NCBI GenBank assembly: GCA_028700615.1
Contig: JAQVSH010000017.1
Location: forward strand, 1-16,721
Direction: 5' to 3'
Source: Bacteroidales bacterium
Lineage (GTDB): Bacteria; Bacteroidota; Bacteroidia; Bacteroidales; UBA4181
DNA length: 16,721 bases
Part shown: positions 1 through 7,367 of the stretch, one piece after another
How positions within the stretch are numbered: position 1 is the stretch's first letter
Layout: each line of letters starts with the position of its first letter
The notes under the pieces: generated by a model
Databases searched by the model: none
The model's input: only the letters and a program-made list of their open reading frames with translations
What the model was told of the DNA's origin: nothing
Position numbers and translations under genes: made by a program

Positions 1-44
1 AGAGTGGCCTGAAGGGTTAAAGGAATCGGAGAAGGAAGGTTCAT
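1..44 (-). CDS. Possible start of a leftward gene, cut by the window edge
   Basis: On the minus strand an ATG at 44-42 opens a frame that stays open for 14 codons to the window edge and reads MNLPSPIPLTLQAT. A minus-strand TAnnTTTG element at 66-73 would give a leader of roughly 16-20 nt, like other genes in this window. The fragment is too short to recognise a family, and an open run this short is expected by chance, so the call rests only on the promoter-like element and spacing. Confidence 0.25.
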   Translation of the reverse strand, partial: MNLPSPIPLTLQAT

Positions 45-65
45 AAAAATTTCGGTTTAAAAGTA

Positions 66-73
66 CAAAATTA
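66..73 (-). promoter_or_regulatory. Candidate Bacteroidota -7 element, leftward
   Basis: The minus strand reads TAATTTTG, an exact match to the Bacteroidota -7 consensus TAnnTTTG. No convincing TTTG -33 element lies 19-20 bases upstream. It would drive the possible gene at 1-44. Confidence 0.35.
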
Positions 74-93
74 ATATTTTTTTGCATCCCTTT

Positions 94-149
94 AGCATGA
101 GGACTTTATTTGAAGAGGTAGCAGCCAACCCGGAAAAAGCATGAGGACT
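94..149. repeat. Pair of 12-bp direct repeats between divergent promoters
   Basis: The sequence AGCATGAGGACT occurs at 94-105 and again, identical, at 138-149. The start-to-start distance is 44 bp, about four turns of the helix. Both copies lie between the leftward -7 element at 66-73 and the rightward one at 166-173, so they could be operator half-sites for a regulator. No function can be shown from sequence alone. Confidence 0.5.
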
Positions 150-165
150 AAAGAATAAATTAAAT

Positions 166-173
166 TACCTTTG
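166..173 (+). promoter_or_regulatory. Candidate promoter (-7 element) for the gene at 209
   Basis: TACCTTTG matches the -7 consensus TAnnTTTG exactly. A transcript would start near 177-180 and have a leader of about 30 nt before the ATG at 209. No clear TTTG -33 element is present; the second copy of the 12-bp repeat (138-149) lies where it would be expected. Confidence 0.5.
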
Positions 174-208
174 CTTTATAATAAACAAGCTTAAAATGGG
201 ATTGGTTC

Positions 209-1315
209 ATGATCCGTTCTTTATTGAATAAAATATTACTGCTGATTAACTTAGTTTGTGCATTAGCCCTGTTAATGTCTTACGCATCCATGTATGTAAG
301 TCCGGTTTTTTCATGGTTGCCTGCTTTCCTGGGTCTGGCCTATCCCTATCTGCTTTGCATAAATATCGGCTTCGTATGTTTCTGGTTGGTCAAATTTCAT
401 GCCAATTGTCTAATCTCACTGTTTATCATACTATCAGGGTTTGGACTGATCGGAAGATTTATTCAGATACCCTTCTTCAAACCGGACATGAAAACGACTT
501 CAACACAGGCCGGGATTTCAATGCTTACATATAATGTCAGGGGATTAAGCTTTAAGGACCACAAAGGGAAAACGGTTCCGTCGGATACCCTGTATGGAAT
601 CATCGCCGGATCGGACTGCAAAATTATTTGTTTTCAGGAATTTCCGGTTTCTCTGACCAGTTCATTTGAAACCGCACTATCAGAAAGAACGGAGGGTAAA
701 ATTTATAAACATTCCATTTCAGCAGATGAAAATATTATGGGTAACGGCAATGCAACTTTTTCCACCTATCCTGTGATCGGAGGAGGGAAAATTGAGCTGG
801 CAACAGCCACCAACCTATGCATATATACTGACCTGAAAATTGGAAAGGACACGGTCAGAATCTACAATTGCCACTTGCATTCAAATCATATTATCAATGA
901 TGACCTGACGTTTTTGGAAAACATGGGTAAAGAATATAACAGCGAACAAATCAACACCCTGAAGGAAATTACATCCAAACTGAAAAATGCTTATACCCTC
1001 AGATCCCAACAAGTGGACAGCATTGCCTCCCATATCAGGCAATCGCCCTACCGGGTTCTTGTTTGCGGAGATTTCAATGACACGCCGGTGTCCTATACTT
1101 ACAGAAAAATGCGGGGAGATATGCAGGATGCTTTTATCAAGGTCGGTCAATGGACCAGTTCAACCTATCAAAGAGGCCTATACTCCTTCCGAATTGATTA
1201 TATCTTCTGCGATTCGGGAATGAAATTTAATCAGTACCAATGTGTTCCCTACATACTATCCGATCACTATCCGGTATTTTGTCATTTTACAGTACTCGCC
1301 CAAAACAGCAAATAA
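209..1315 (+). CDS. Membrane-anchored endonuclease/exonuclease/phosphatase family protein
   Basis: This 368-residue protein starts with three hydrophobic segments (about residues 7-29, 36-60 and 66-88), followed by a DNase I-like endonuclease/exonuclease/phosphatase (EEP) domain from about residue 103 to the end. The domain's catalytic motifs are all visible: TYNVRGL with N109, FQEF with E144, the CHLHS histidine H222, GDFND (D288, N290), RIDYIF with D330 and the closing SDHYPV (D352, H353). The family hydrolyses phosphodiester or phosphomonoester bonds in nucleic acids, lipids or inositol phosphates; the substrate here is unknown. The order of segments puts the hydrolase domain beside the membrane, probably on the periplasmic side, but topology is inferred. 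The stop codon overlaps the next gene's start (TAATG), so the two are probably translated together. A candidate promoter lies at 166-173. Proteins of this architecture are common in Bacteroidota. Confidence 0.88.
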   Translation: MIRSLLNKILLLINLVCALALLMSYASMYVSPVFSWLPAFLGLAYPYLLCINIGFVCFWLVKFHANCLISLFIILSGFGLIGRFIQIPFFKPDMKTTSTQAGISMLTYNVRGLSFKDHKGKTVPSDTLYGIIAGSDCKIICFQEFPVSLTSSFETALSERTEGKIYKHSISADENIMGNGNATFSTYPVIGGGKIELATATNLCIYTDLKIGKDTVRIYNCHLHSNHIINDDLTFLENMGKEYNSEQINTLKEITSKLKNAYTLRSQQVDSIASHIRQSPYRVLVCGDFNDTPVSYTYRKMRGDMQDAFIKVGQWTSSTYQRGLYSFRIDYIFCDSGMKFNQYQCVPYILSDHYPVFCHFTVLAQNSK

Positions 1316-2388
1316 TGATTCACGAAATATATGATCTTCTCGGAACCACTGTGACAATTACCGGGTTTGTGGTGGTCATGATGCTCTTCATAGAGTACCT
1401 CAATGTAGCTACCCGCGGAAGATGGAGCAAAAATCTCCTCCGTTCGGGCTTTTCGCAAATTGTAACAGCTTCCCTGCTGGGGCTGATTCCGGGCTGTCTC
1501 GGGGGATTTGCGGCTGTATCTCTCTTTACGCACCGTATGATAAGTTTTGGAGCCCTGATTGCTGCTATGATTGCCTCATCCGGAGATGAAGCTTTTGTCA
1601 TGTTTGCACTCTTTCCCGAAAAAGCGTTGATGATTCAGGGGATACTATTGGTCATTGCACTGGCGGCAGGAGTTTTGACGGATCGGTTTTTAAAAAATTA
1701 CAGGCCATTGGTTACAGAGTCTCATCCTTTTGAGTTACACCATCAGGATGACAACCCCGGCCGAAATCTTTGGGAGAACATAAAATTTCATCTGAGCAAA
1801 AATTTTAGTAATTTATCTTTTAACCGCTTTTTACTCATGGCGGGATTGCTTTTGTTTATATTCAGTCTTCTGTCCGGATGGGGCGGCCATGAAGAAGAAG
1901 CGTCCGGCAGCCTGGGATTTCTCCGGGAAGACAGCTTTAATCTGCTTTTTGCTATCCTGAGCATAGGAGCTCTGTTAATCATCGCGGTTGCAGAAGAGCA
2001 TTTTCTGGAAGATCATCTTTGGAATCATATCATCCGTAAACATTTTCTGCGAATCTTTCTCTGGACGCTGGCCGCACTGATTTTTATCAGGGTTATAGGG
2101 GTCTTTGTAGATGCTGAATCATGGATTGGACAAAATCAACTTTCGGTGCTGTTGATTGCAGTTTTATTGGGCATTATTCCTGAATCAGGACCTCATCTCA
2201 TCTTTGTTACCCTTTTTGCCGAAGGGAGTCTTCCTCTGAGTATTCTGCTGGCAAGCTCTATTGTACAGGACGGACATTCCGGACTTCCTCTTCTGGCCGA
2301 AACCAAACAGGGTTTTCTATTGGTCAAAACCATTAATCTGACCATAGGACTTGCGATAGGGCTATCGGGATATTTTTTGGGATATTAA
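1315..2388 (+). CDS. Ten-TM heavy-metal/manganese exporter-like permease (ArsP_2 type)
   Basis: The 357-residue protein is mostly membrane-spanning, with about ten hydrophobic segments. It resembles the family described as putative 10-TM heavy-metal exporter or putative manganese transporter (PF11449-like). It contains an internal repeat: residues 54-91 and 284-321 align without gaps, each beginning LLGxIP and ending at an acidic motif (GDE at 90-92, DGH at 319-321). The loop between halves is rich in histidine and acidic residues (ESHPFELHHQDD at 135-146 and HEEE at 192-195), which suits metal handling. I chose the ATG at 1315, which overlaps the previous stop as TAATG. A frame extending back to 1240 would add 25 non-hydrophobic residues encoded within the upstream gene. 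lpdA follows after 16 bp, so the three genes probably form one operon. The transported ion is not known. Confidence 0.78.
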   Translation: MIHEIYDLLGTTVTITGFVVVMMLFIEYLNVATRGRWSKNLLRSGFSQIVTASLLGLIPGCLGGFAAVSLFTHRMISFGALIAAMIASSGDEAFVMFALFPEKALMIQGILLVIALAAGVLTDRFLKNYRPLVTESHPFELHHQDDNPGRNLWENIKFHLSKNFSNLSFNRFLLMAGLLLFIFSLLSGWGGHEEEASGSLGFLREDSFNLLFAILSIGALLIIAVAEEHFLEDHLWNHIIRKHFLRIFLWTLAALIFIRVIGVFVDAESWIGQNQLSVLLIAVLLGIIPESGPHLIFVTLFAEGSLPLSILLASSIVQDGHSGLPLLAETKQGFLLVKTINLTIGLAIGLSGYFLGY

Positions 2389-2404
2389 ATTTTAGAATCA
2401 AACT

Positions 2405-3787
2405 ATGCAATACGATCTTGCAATTATCGGAGCAGGCCCCGGAGGATATACAGCGGCTATCCGGGCGGCAGAGCTTGGAATGAAAACCATCGTCATAGAA
2501 AAGGAAAATCTGGGAGGTGTATGTCTTAACCAGGGTTGTATTCCGACCAAAACACTGCTGAAAAGTGCTGAAATATACCGGGAGGTCCGGCAGGCAGCTT
2601 TCTGGGGCACAGATCCGGGGACTTCTCCCGAAATACGCCTTGAATCCATGGTCACACGGGTACGGACCGTCAGTGAAACTCTAAGGAAAGGCATTGATTA
2701 TCTCTTTAAAAAATACGGAGTGGAAACACTTCAGGGATCAGGCGCCCTCAAAGCTCCCCATGAAATCAGCATCACCCGTTCAGACGGAGTGGTTTCCGAC
2801 ATCACGGCACGGAATATTCTTTTGGCCACAGGATCTGTTCCAAGAAATCTTCCGGGAATGGAACCCGATGGAATGAGAATCTGGACTTCCCGTGAGGCCC
2901 TCTCACCTGAAAAGCTTCCGTCAACCCTTCTGGTCATCGGATCCGGAGCCATCGGGAGTGAACTTGCATGGTTTTACCGCAGTCTGGGAGTCAGGGTATT
3001 GATGGTTGAAATGCAATCCAGGCTGATTCCTCTCGAGGATCAGGAATTGTCTGAACAATTGGAAAGGGCTTTCAAAAAATCCGGAATCAAAGTATGGACA
3101 GACACCACGGTAAAACAACTCGAAAAGACCGAAGCAGGTTGCCTGGCAACCCTTCAGAATGCAAAGAAAGAAGAACAGATTGAAACAGAAATTGTTTTAT
3201 TGGCCGCCGGAGTAGCCCCCAATACAAAAGATCTCGGGCTGGAAAATGCCGGGATTGCTCTGAACGGACGCTTTATTCAAACGGATAAAAACTACCGCAC
3301 CACCACTGAAAATCATTACGCCATCGGAGATCTTATTGCCACTCCGGCTCTGGCGCATGTTGCTTCGGCAGAAGGAACCTATATTGCCGAATATATCGCC
3401 GGACTAAATCCAGAGCCCATTGATTATCAAACTATACCATCATGCATCTTTACAGAGCCTGAAATAGCCTCGGTAGGGATGAATGAAAAAACGGCAGGAG
3501 AAGCCGGAATCAGATTTTGCATCGGACGATGTGCCTTTGCCGGCATCGGCAAAGCCCAAACCATCAACCGGCGTGACGGTTTTGTCAAACTGATTTTTGA
3601 ACAGGATAAAATGCAGCTGATCGGGGCTCAACTTGCCGGAGCTCATGTATCTGAGATGATTTCCGGATTAAGTCTGGCAAAAAGACTCGGAGCCACAGCT
3701 CAGGATATAGCCGGGACCATTCACCCGCACCCTACGCTTTCTGAAGCCATCAGGGAGGCAGCAGTGGATGCCCTCCGAAATCACTAG
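2405..3787 (+). CDS. lpdA: Dihydrolipoamide dehydrogenase (E3)
   Basis: This 460-residue flavoprotein oxidises dihydrolipoyl groups with NAD+ and serves as the E3 component of 2-oxoacid dehydrogenase complexes or as the L-protein of glycine cleavage. Its signatures are complete: the FAD-binding GAGPGGY at residues 9-15, the redox-active disulfide C40/C45 in GGVCLNQGCIPT, a second nucleotide-binding motif GSGAIGSE around 180 for NAD, the FAD motif AIGD near 307, and the C-terminal HPHPTLSE with base H442 and E447. The length is normal for the family. The start ATG lies 16 bp after the exporter gene, suggesting cotranscription. No E1, E2 or glycine-cleavage gene is nearby, so the complex it serves cannot be told from context. 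The gene ends tail-to-tail with pdxA; both stop codons lie within the palindrome CTAG at 3784-3787. Confidence 0.93.
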   Translation: MQYDLAIIGAGPGGYTAAIRAAELGMKTIVIEKENLGGVCLNQGCIPTKTLLKSAEIYREVRQAAFWGTDPGTSPEIRLESMVTRVRTVSETLRKGIDYLFKKYGVETLQGSGALKAPHEISITRSDGVVSDITARNILLATGSVPRNLPGMEPDGMRIWTSREALSPEKLPSTLLVIGSGAIGSELAWFYRSLGVRVLMVEMQSRLIPLEDQELSEQLERAFKKSGIKVWTDTTVKQLEKTEAGCLATLQNAKKEEQIETEIVLLAAGVAPNTKDLGLENAGIALNGRFIQTDKNYRTTTENHYAIGDLIATPALAHVASAEGTYIAEYIAGLNPEPIDYQTIPSCIFTEPEIASVGMNEKTAGEAGIRFCIGRCAFAGIGKAQTINRRDGFVKLIFEQDKMQLIGAQLAGAHVSEMISGLSLAKRLGATAQDIAGTIHPHPTLSEAIREAAVDALRNH

Positions 3788-4815
3788 ATCATCCGGTTTT
3801 TGAGTATTTCTTTTCGGGCAGTCCTCCCTCTGACAATATCTTCGGCCATATACACCGCACTGCGGAAAGAATCACAGTCGGCCAGATCTTTCCCGGCCAG
3901 ATCATAAGCAGTACCATGAGCAGGAGAAGTTCTCACCACCGGAAGACCGGCGGTAAAATTAACCCCCTGCGCAGCACAAAGCGCTTTAAAAGGAGTAAGC
4001 CCCTGATCGTGATACATAGCCAGCACCGCATCAAAACGGGAACAAAGGGAACTACCAAAAAAGCCATCTGAAGGATAAGGCCCGAAAACCAACATGCCTT
4101 CTTCTTTGGCCTGAGTAATGGCAGGGGTGATCACCTCAATTTCTTCACTTCCCAGCAAACCTTCGTCTCCGGCATGAGGATTAAGCGACAATACAGCAAT
4201 GCGGGGGCTCGCAATATTAAAATCATCCAAAAGCGAACGTGCCATAAGTCTCAGTTTTGACAGAATAACCTCAACCGTGATATGGGAAGGAACCTCTTTC
4301 AACGGAATATGACCGGTAGCCACTCCCAGCCTAAAACTCTCACTGACCATAAACATCAGGGTGTCATTGACTCCAAAAGCCTGTTGTAAATATTCGGTAT
4401 GCCCGGGAAACTGAAAATCCCGGGATTGAATATTCTTTTTATTGATAGGCGCCGTAACCAGGGCATCCAGATGGCCTGACTTGAGATCCGTCACTGCTTT
4501 TTCCAGACACTGGAAAGCAGCTTTCCCCGCAACGGCGGATGAAGTACCCGGTTCAACCTGCATCTCCTCGTTAATACAATTGATCAGATTAATTTTCCGG
4601 GCGTCCATTTCAGAGACTGCATGCAAGGTCTGAAAAGAAACATTTCCAAGATTGAAAAGCTTTCTGTAATACGACATAACTTTCGCCGATCCGTAGATTA
4701 CAGGAATAATGCTTTCCAAAAGCCGGGGATCCGAGAGCCCTTTAAGAATTACTTCAGGCCCGATTCCATTAAAATCACCCATTGTAATTCCGATACGAAT
4801 TTTATGATCACTCAT
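3784..4815 (-). CDS. pdxA: 4-hydroxythreonine-4-phosphate dehydrogenase
   Basis: PdxA oxidises 4-phosphohydroxy-L-threonine with NAD(P)+; the product condenses with deoxyxylulose phosphate (PdxJ) in the DXP-dependent route to pyridoxal 5'-phosphate. The 343-residue protein opens with TMGDFNGIGPE and carries the substrate-binding GHTEYL (H139). The three metal-binding histidines are H169 (GHIPL), H214 (NPHAGD) and H269 (MYHDQG), with the same 45- and 55-residue spacing as in the E. coli enzyme (166, 211, 266). The C-terminal GLPVVRTSPAHGTAYD motif is also present. A candidate promoter at 4842-4849 implies a leader of about 20-25 nt. It diverges from mqnC and converges on lpdA with a 4-bp overlap. 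Confidence 0.95.
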   Translation of the reverse strand: MSDHKIRIGITMGDFNGIGPEVILKGLSDPRLLESIIPVIYGSAKVMSYYRKLFNLGNVSFQTLHAVSEMDARKINLINCINEEMQVEPGTSSAVAGKAAFQCLEKAVTDLKSGHLDALVTAPINKKNIQSRDFQFPGHTEYLQQAFGVNDTLMFMVSESFRLGVATGHIPLKEVPSHITVEVILSKLRLMARSLLDDFNIASPRIAVLSLNPHAGDEGLLGSEEIEVITPAITQAKEEGMLVFGPYPSDGFFGSSLCSRFDAVLAMYHDQGLTPFKALCAAQGVNFTAGLPVVRTSPAHGTAYDLAGKDLADCDSFRSAVYMAEDIVRGRTARKEILKNRMI

Positions 4816-4841
4816 AAACTGACATTCTATGGTTTAGTAGA

Positions 4842-4849
4842 CAAAAGTA
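4842..4849 (-). promoter_or_regulatory. Candidate pdxA promoter (-7 element)
   Basis: The minus strand reads TACTTTTG, an exact TAnnTTTG match, 26 bp upstream of the pdxA ATG. No clear -33 TTTG is visible at the expected distance. It lies in the 111-bp divergent region shared with mqnC. Confidence 0.5.
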
Positions 4850-4890
4850 CAAATTATATAAAGATTCTTCATTATCCCTTTATTCGATTC

Positions 4891-4922
4891 TTTGTTATCT
4901 TTCTTCCGGCTTATTAACTTTG
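4891..4922 (+). promoter_or_regulatory. mqnC promoter with -33 and -7 elements
   Basis: TTTG at 4891-4894 and TAACTTTG at 4915-4922 are separated by 20 bp, a near-perfect match to the Bacteroidota sigma factor consensus (TTTG, about 19-20 bp, TAnnTTTG). Transcription would begin around 4926-4930, which is at the mqnC ATG (4927-4929). The mRNA would therefore be leaderless or nearly so. Confidence 0.65.
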
Positions 4923-4926
4923 CATT

Positions 4927-6033
4927 ATGAACCTTGAAGAAAAACGGTATCAAATTTATGAGAAGGCCTTTAGAAAGGAATGGATCTCTTCTGAAGAAGC
5001 TGTTTTTCTATATGAATCAGCTCCTCTGGCAGAACTGATGCAGGCAGCCTATCAATTCCGGCAGCTCCTGATCCCCGGGGAAGAAGTATCATGGATCATT
5101 GACAGAAACATCAATTACACCAATGTTTGTATCACCCGTTGCCGGTTTTGCAATTTCAGTTGCTCCCCCGGATCAAAAAAGGCTTATATCACCTCAGAGG
5201 CCGAATACAGAAAAAAAATCAAAGAACTCTTTGCGCTCGGGGGAGATCAGTTATTACTGCAGGGAGGGATACACCCTGACTGGAATCTGGAAGATTATGT
5301 CCGGCTTTTTACAAACTTAAAAAAAGAATTCCCCGAACTGAAATTGCATGCCCTGGGCCCGCATGAAGTTCACCATATTGCCTTAAAATCAGGGTTATCC
5401 TATCGGGAAACGTTGGAAATTCTTCATAAATCAGGGCTTGACAGCTTGCCGGGTGCAGGCGCGGAAATTCTTTCAGACAGGGTCCGGAGTCTCATATCAC
5501 CGGCGAAATGTACTTCGGAGGAATGGCTGGAGGTGATGCGGCAGGCTCACCTTATGAACCTTATAACCTCTGCCACCATGATGTTCGGACACATGGAAAC
5601 CCTCGGGGAAAGATTTCTTCATCTTGAAAAAATCCGGTCCCTCCAGGCAGAACGCCCAAAAAATCATACCGGATTTATCTCTTTTACACCTTGGCCTTTC
5701 CGTGGAAAAGACACCGTACTTTGTAAACGTTACGGAGTGACCGACTCCGTTTCCATTGAAGAATATGTGCGCATGATTGCTCTGTCAAGGCTTATGCTGA
5801 CCAATATTCCCAATATCCAGGCATCCTGGCTGACCGTCGGTAAAACGGCCGGACAGATTTGCCTGCACGGAGGCGCCAATGATATGGGCTCGATTATGAT
5901 AGAAGAAAACGTAGTGTCTTCGGCCGGAGGCCTGCAAACCACCCTGGATACTGAAAGCATGAAAAACATGATCAGGGAAGCAGGTTTTATTCCCGTGAGA
6001 CGAAATCAATATTATGACTTAATACAAGATTAA
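4927..6033 (+). CDS. mqnC: Cyclic dehypoxanthinyl futalosine synthase (dehypoxanthine futalosine cyclase), radical SAM
   Basis: MqnC uses a radical SAM mechanism to cyclise dehypoxanthine futalosine in the futalosine pathway to menaquinone, the alternative to the MenFDHCEB route. The 368-residue protein has the radical SAM iron-sulfur motif CxxxCxxC at C68, C72 and C75 (CITRCRFC) preceded by IDRNINYTN. It then has LLQGGIHP, a HALGPHEVHH segment, LPGAGAEILSDRVR, ATMMFGHMET, the FTPWPF stretch and ASWLTVGKTAGQ, an ordered set characteristic of MqnC and its close relatives. The N-terminus matches family members, and no later ATG would preserve it. It has its own strong promoter, whose predicted start site is at the ATG. 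A Dabb-domain gene follows after 2 bp. The other mqn genes are not in the window. MqnE, which shares the general fold, is the main alternative and seems less likely. Confidence 0.88.
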   Translation: MNLEEKRYQIYEKAFRKEWISSEEAVFLYESAPLAELMQAAYQFRQLLIPGEEVSWIIDRNINYTNVCITRCRFCNFSCSPGSKKAYITSEAEYRKKIKELFALGGDQLLLQGGIHPDWNLEDYVRLFTNLKKEFPELKLHALGPHEVHHIALKSGLSYRETLEILHKSGLDSLPGAGAEILSDRVRSLISPAKCTSEEWLEVMRQAHLMNLITSATMMFGHMETLGERFLHLEKIRSLQAERPKNHTGFISFTPWPFRGKDTVLCKRYGVTDSVSIEEYVRMIALSRLMLTNIPNIQASWLTVGKTAGQICLHGGANDMGSIMIEENVVSSAGGLQTTLDTESMKNMIREAGFIPVRRNQYYDLIQD

Positions 6034-6035
6034 TT

Positions 6036-6341
6036 ATGGTACGACACCTTGTCATGTGGAAACTCCTTCCCTCTGCGGAAGGGAATCAGAGTCATCAAAA
6101 CGCAGCCATTATCAGAGAGAAACTCTTATCCCTGAATGATAAAATCCCCGTAATAAGGGATCTAAAGGTAAACCTGGCTCTCGAAGGATGCCCATACTCA
6201 AATTTTGACCTCCTTCTGGAAGTTCTGTTCGATGACTATAAAGGACTGGAAACCTATCAACAACACCCCGAACATCTGGCGGTCGGCGGATTCGTGCGTA
6301 AAGTCACAGAATCCCGGGCCTGTGTGGATTATGAAATATAG
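6036..6341 (+). CDS. Dabb (stress-responsive A/B barrel) domain protein
   Basis: This 101-residue protein fits the Dabb family of small dimeric alpha+beta barrels: it opens with VRHLVMWKL, has a central YSNFDLLLEVLFDD strand and then LETYQQHPEHLAV, the usual conserved helix and histidine segment. Family members are of unclear function; some bind or modify small aromatic molecules, and others are stress-induced. It begins 2 bp after the mqnC stop, so it is almost certainly cotranscribed with it, but a role in quinone synthesis is only a guess from position. Its last 13 bp overlap the end of korB on the other strand. Confidence 0.82.
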   Translation: MVRHLVMWKLLPSAEGNQSHQNAAIIREKLLSLNDKIPVIRDLKVNLALEGCPYSNFDLLLEVLFDDYKGLETYQQHPEHLAVGGFVRKVTESRACVDYEI

Positions 6342-7363
6342 AAAACATCTCCGCTGTTCAGCAGGTCATCCATGCACCGGATTTTTGAAACACTCTTCTG
6401 TTCATTGATCTGAGCTTCCAGTAAATCATCATAGGTATCCTGTTTTACCGAACGGATGATACCCATCGCTACAGGAAGGTCCGGAAGAGCCATTCTTGAA
6501 AGCATCATATGCATGATGGGATCCTCATGCCCGGCGTCATGAATCAGAATATCCTCGGGACGCACGCCGTCCTTCCCGATCTCAACCACTTCAAGCTGAA
6601 GTCCGTTAAGACGAAGACCTTTCTGTTTATCTTTTCCAAAAAGCATAGGTTGCCCGTCTTCCAGAATAAGCTGGCGGTCATCACGGGTCTCCCTTGCAGT
6701 AATCTCGTAATGAGCCTTATTGGCAAAAATCATACAGTTCTGAAGAACTTCAACCACCGAAGTTCCGTCATGGGCAGCCGCAGCTTCCATACAATCGGTC
6801 ATCAGTTTGGGATTATTGTCGGGAACCCTGGCAAAAAAAGTAGCTCCTGCGCCAAGGGCTAATTCCGCCGGATTAAAAGGCTGTTCTATGGTCCCGAAGG
6901 GAGAAGTTTTAGTCACCGTTCCCATCGGAGTCGTCGGAGAATATTGTCCTTTGGTCAGTCCGTAGATGTGATTATTAAACAGAATAATGTTTACATCCAC
7001 ATTACGGCGGAGAATATGAATAAAATGATTGCCCCCGATCGCGGCACAATCCCCGTCCCCGGTAGCCATCCATACACTCAGGTCAGGATTCGCAGACTTG
7101 GCTCCGGAGGCAATGGCAGCAGCCCTTCCATGAATACTGTGGAAACCATATGTATTGACATAATAGGGAATCCGGGAAGAACATCCGATACCGGAAACCA
7201 GAAGAATATCCTCCTTGCGGTACCCTGTACGGGCCATAGCCTGAGTAAGACAATTAAGAATAGAATAATCTCCGCAACCCGGACACCATTTTACCATGGA
7301 TCCGCTTACAAATTCATCTTTGGTTAATGGGATGTCACTATGGGCTATTCTTCCTTCTATCAT
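6329..7363 (-). CDS. korB: 2-oxoacid:ferredoxin oxidoreductase, beta subunit (TPP-binding)
   Basis: The beta subunit binds thiamine diphosphate and an iron-sulfur cluster and, with the gamma-alpha subunit encoded just upstream, reversibly oxidises a 2-oxoacid with CoA, reducing ferredoxin. The 344-residue protein shows the cluster ligands C27, C30 (WCPGCGDYS), C61 (GIGCSS) and C210. Their spacing closely matches the four ligands known from the Sulfolobus enzyme. The TPP/Mg motif runs from GDGDCAAIGGNH (102-113) to NNHIYGLTKGQYSPT (130-144), which is the typical oxoglutarate/2-oxoacid type. There is no ferredoxin-like subunit nearby. Substrate is probably 2-oxoglutarate, but pyruvate or a broad range cannot be ruled out. 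The start lies 4 bp after the korA stop. Confidence 0.9.
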   Translation of the reverse strand: MIEGRIAHSDIPLTKDEFVSGSMVKWCPGCGDYSILNCLTQAMARTGYRKEDILLVSGIGCSSRIPYYVNTYGFHSIHGRAAAIASGAKSANPDLSVWMATGDGDCAAIGGNHFIHILRRNVDVNIILFNNHIYGLTKGQYSPTTPMGTVTKTSPFGTIEQPFNPAELALGAGATFFARVPDNNPKLMTDCMEAAAAHDGTSVVEVLQNCMIFANKAHYEITARETRDDRQLILEDGQPMLFGKDKQKGLRLNGLQLEVVEIGKDGVRPEDILIHDAGHEDPIMHMMLSRMALPDLPVAMGIIRSVKQDTYDDLLEAQINEQKSVSKIRCMDDLLNSGDVFYIS

Positions 7364-7367
7364 GGGT

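Noticed and set aside
1240..1314. A 25-residue N-terminal extension of the metal exporter
   Set aside because: The extension lies wholly inside the EEP gene, is not hydrophobic, and the ATG at 1315 with TAATG overlap gives a family-like start.
6944..7327. A 127-codon plus-strand open frame within korB
   Set aside because: It is antisense to conserved TPP-binding coding sequence and shows no motif or promoter.
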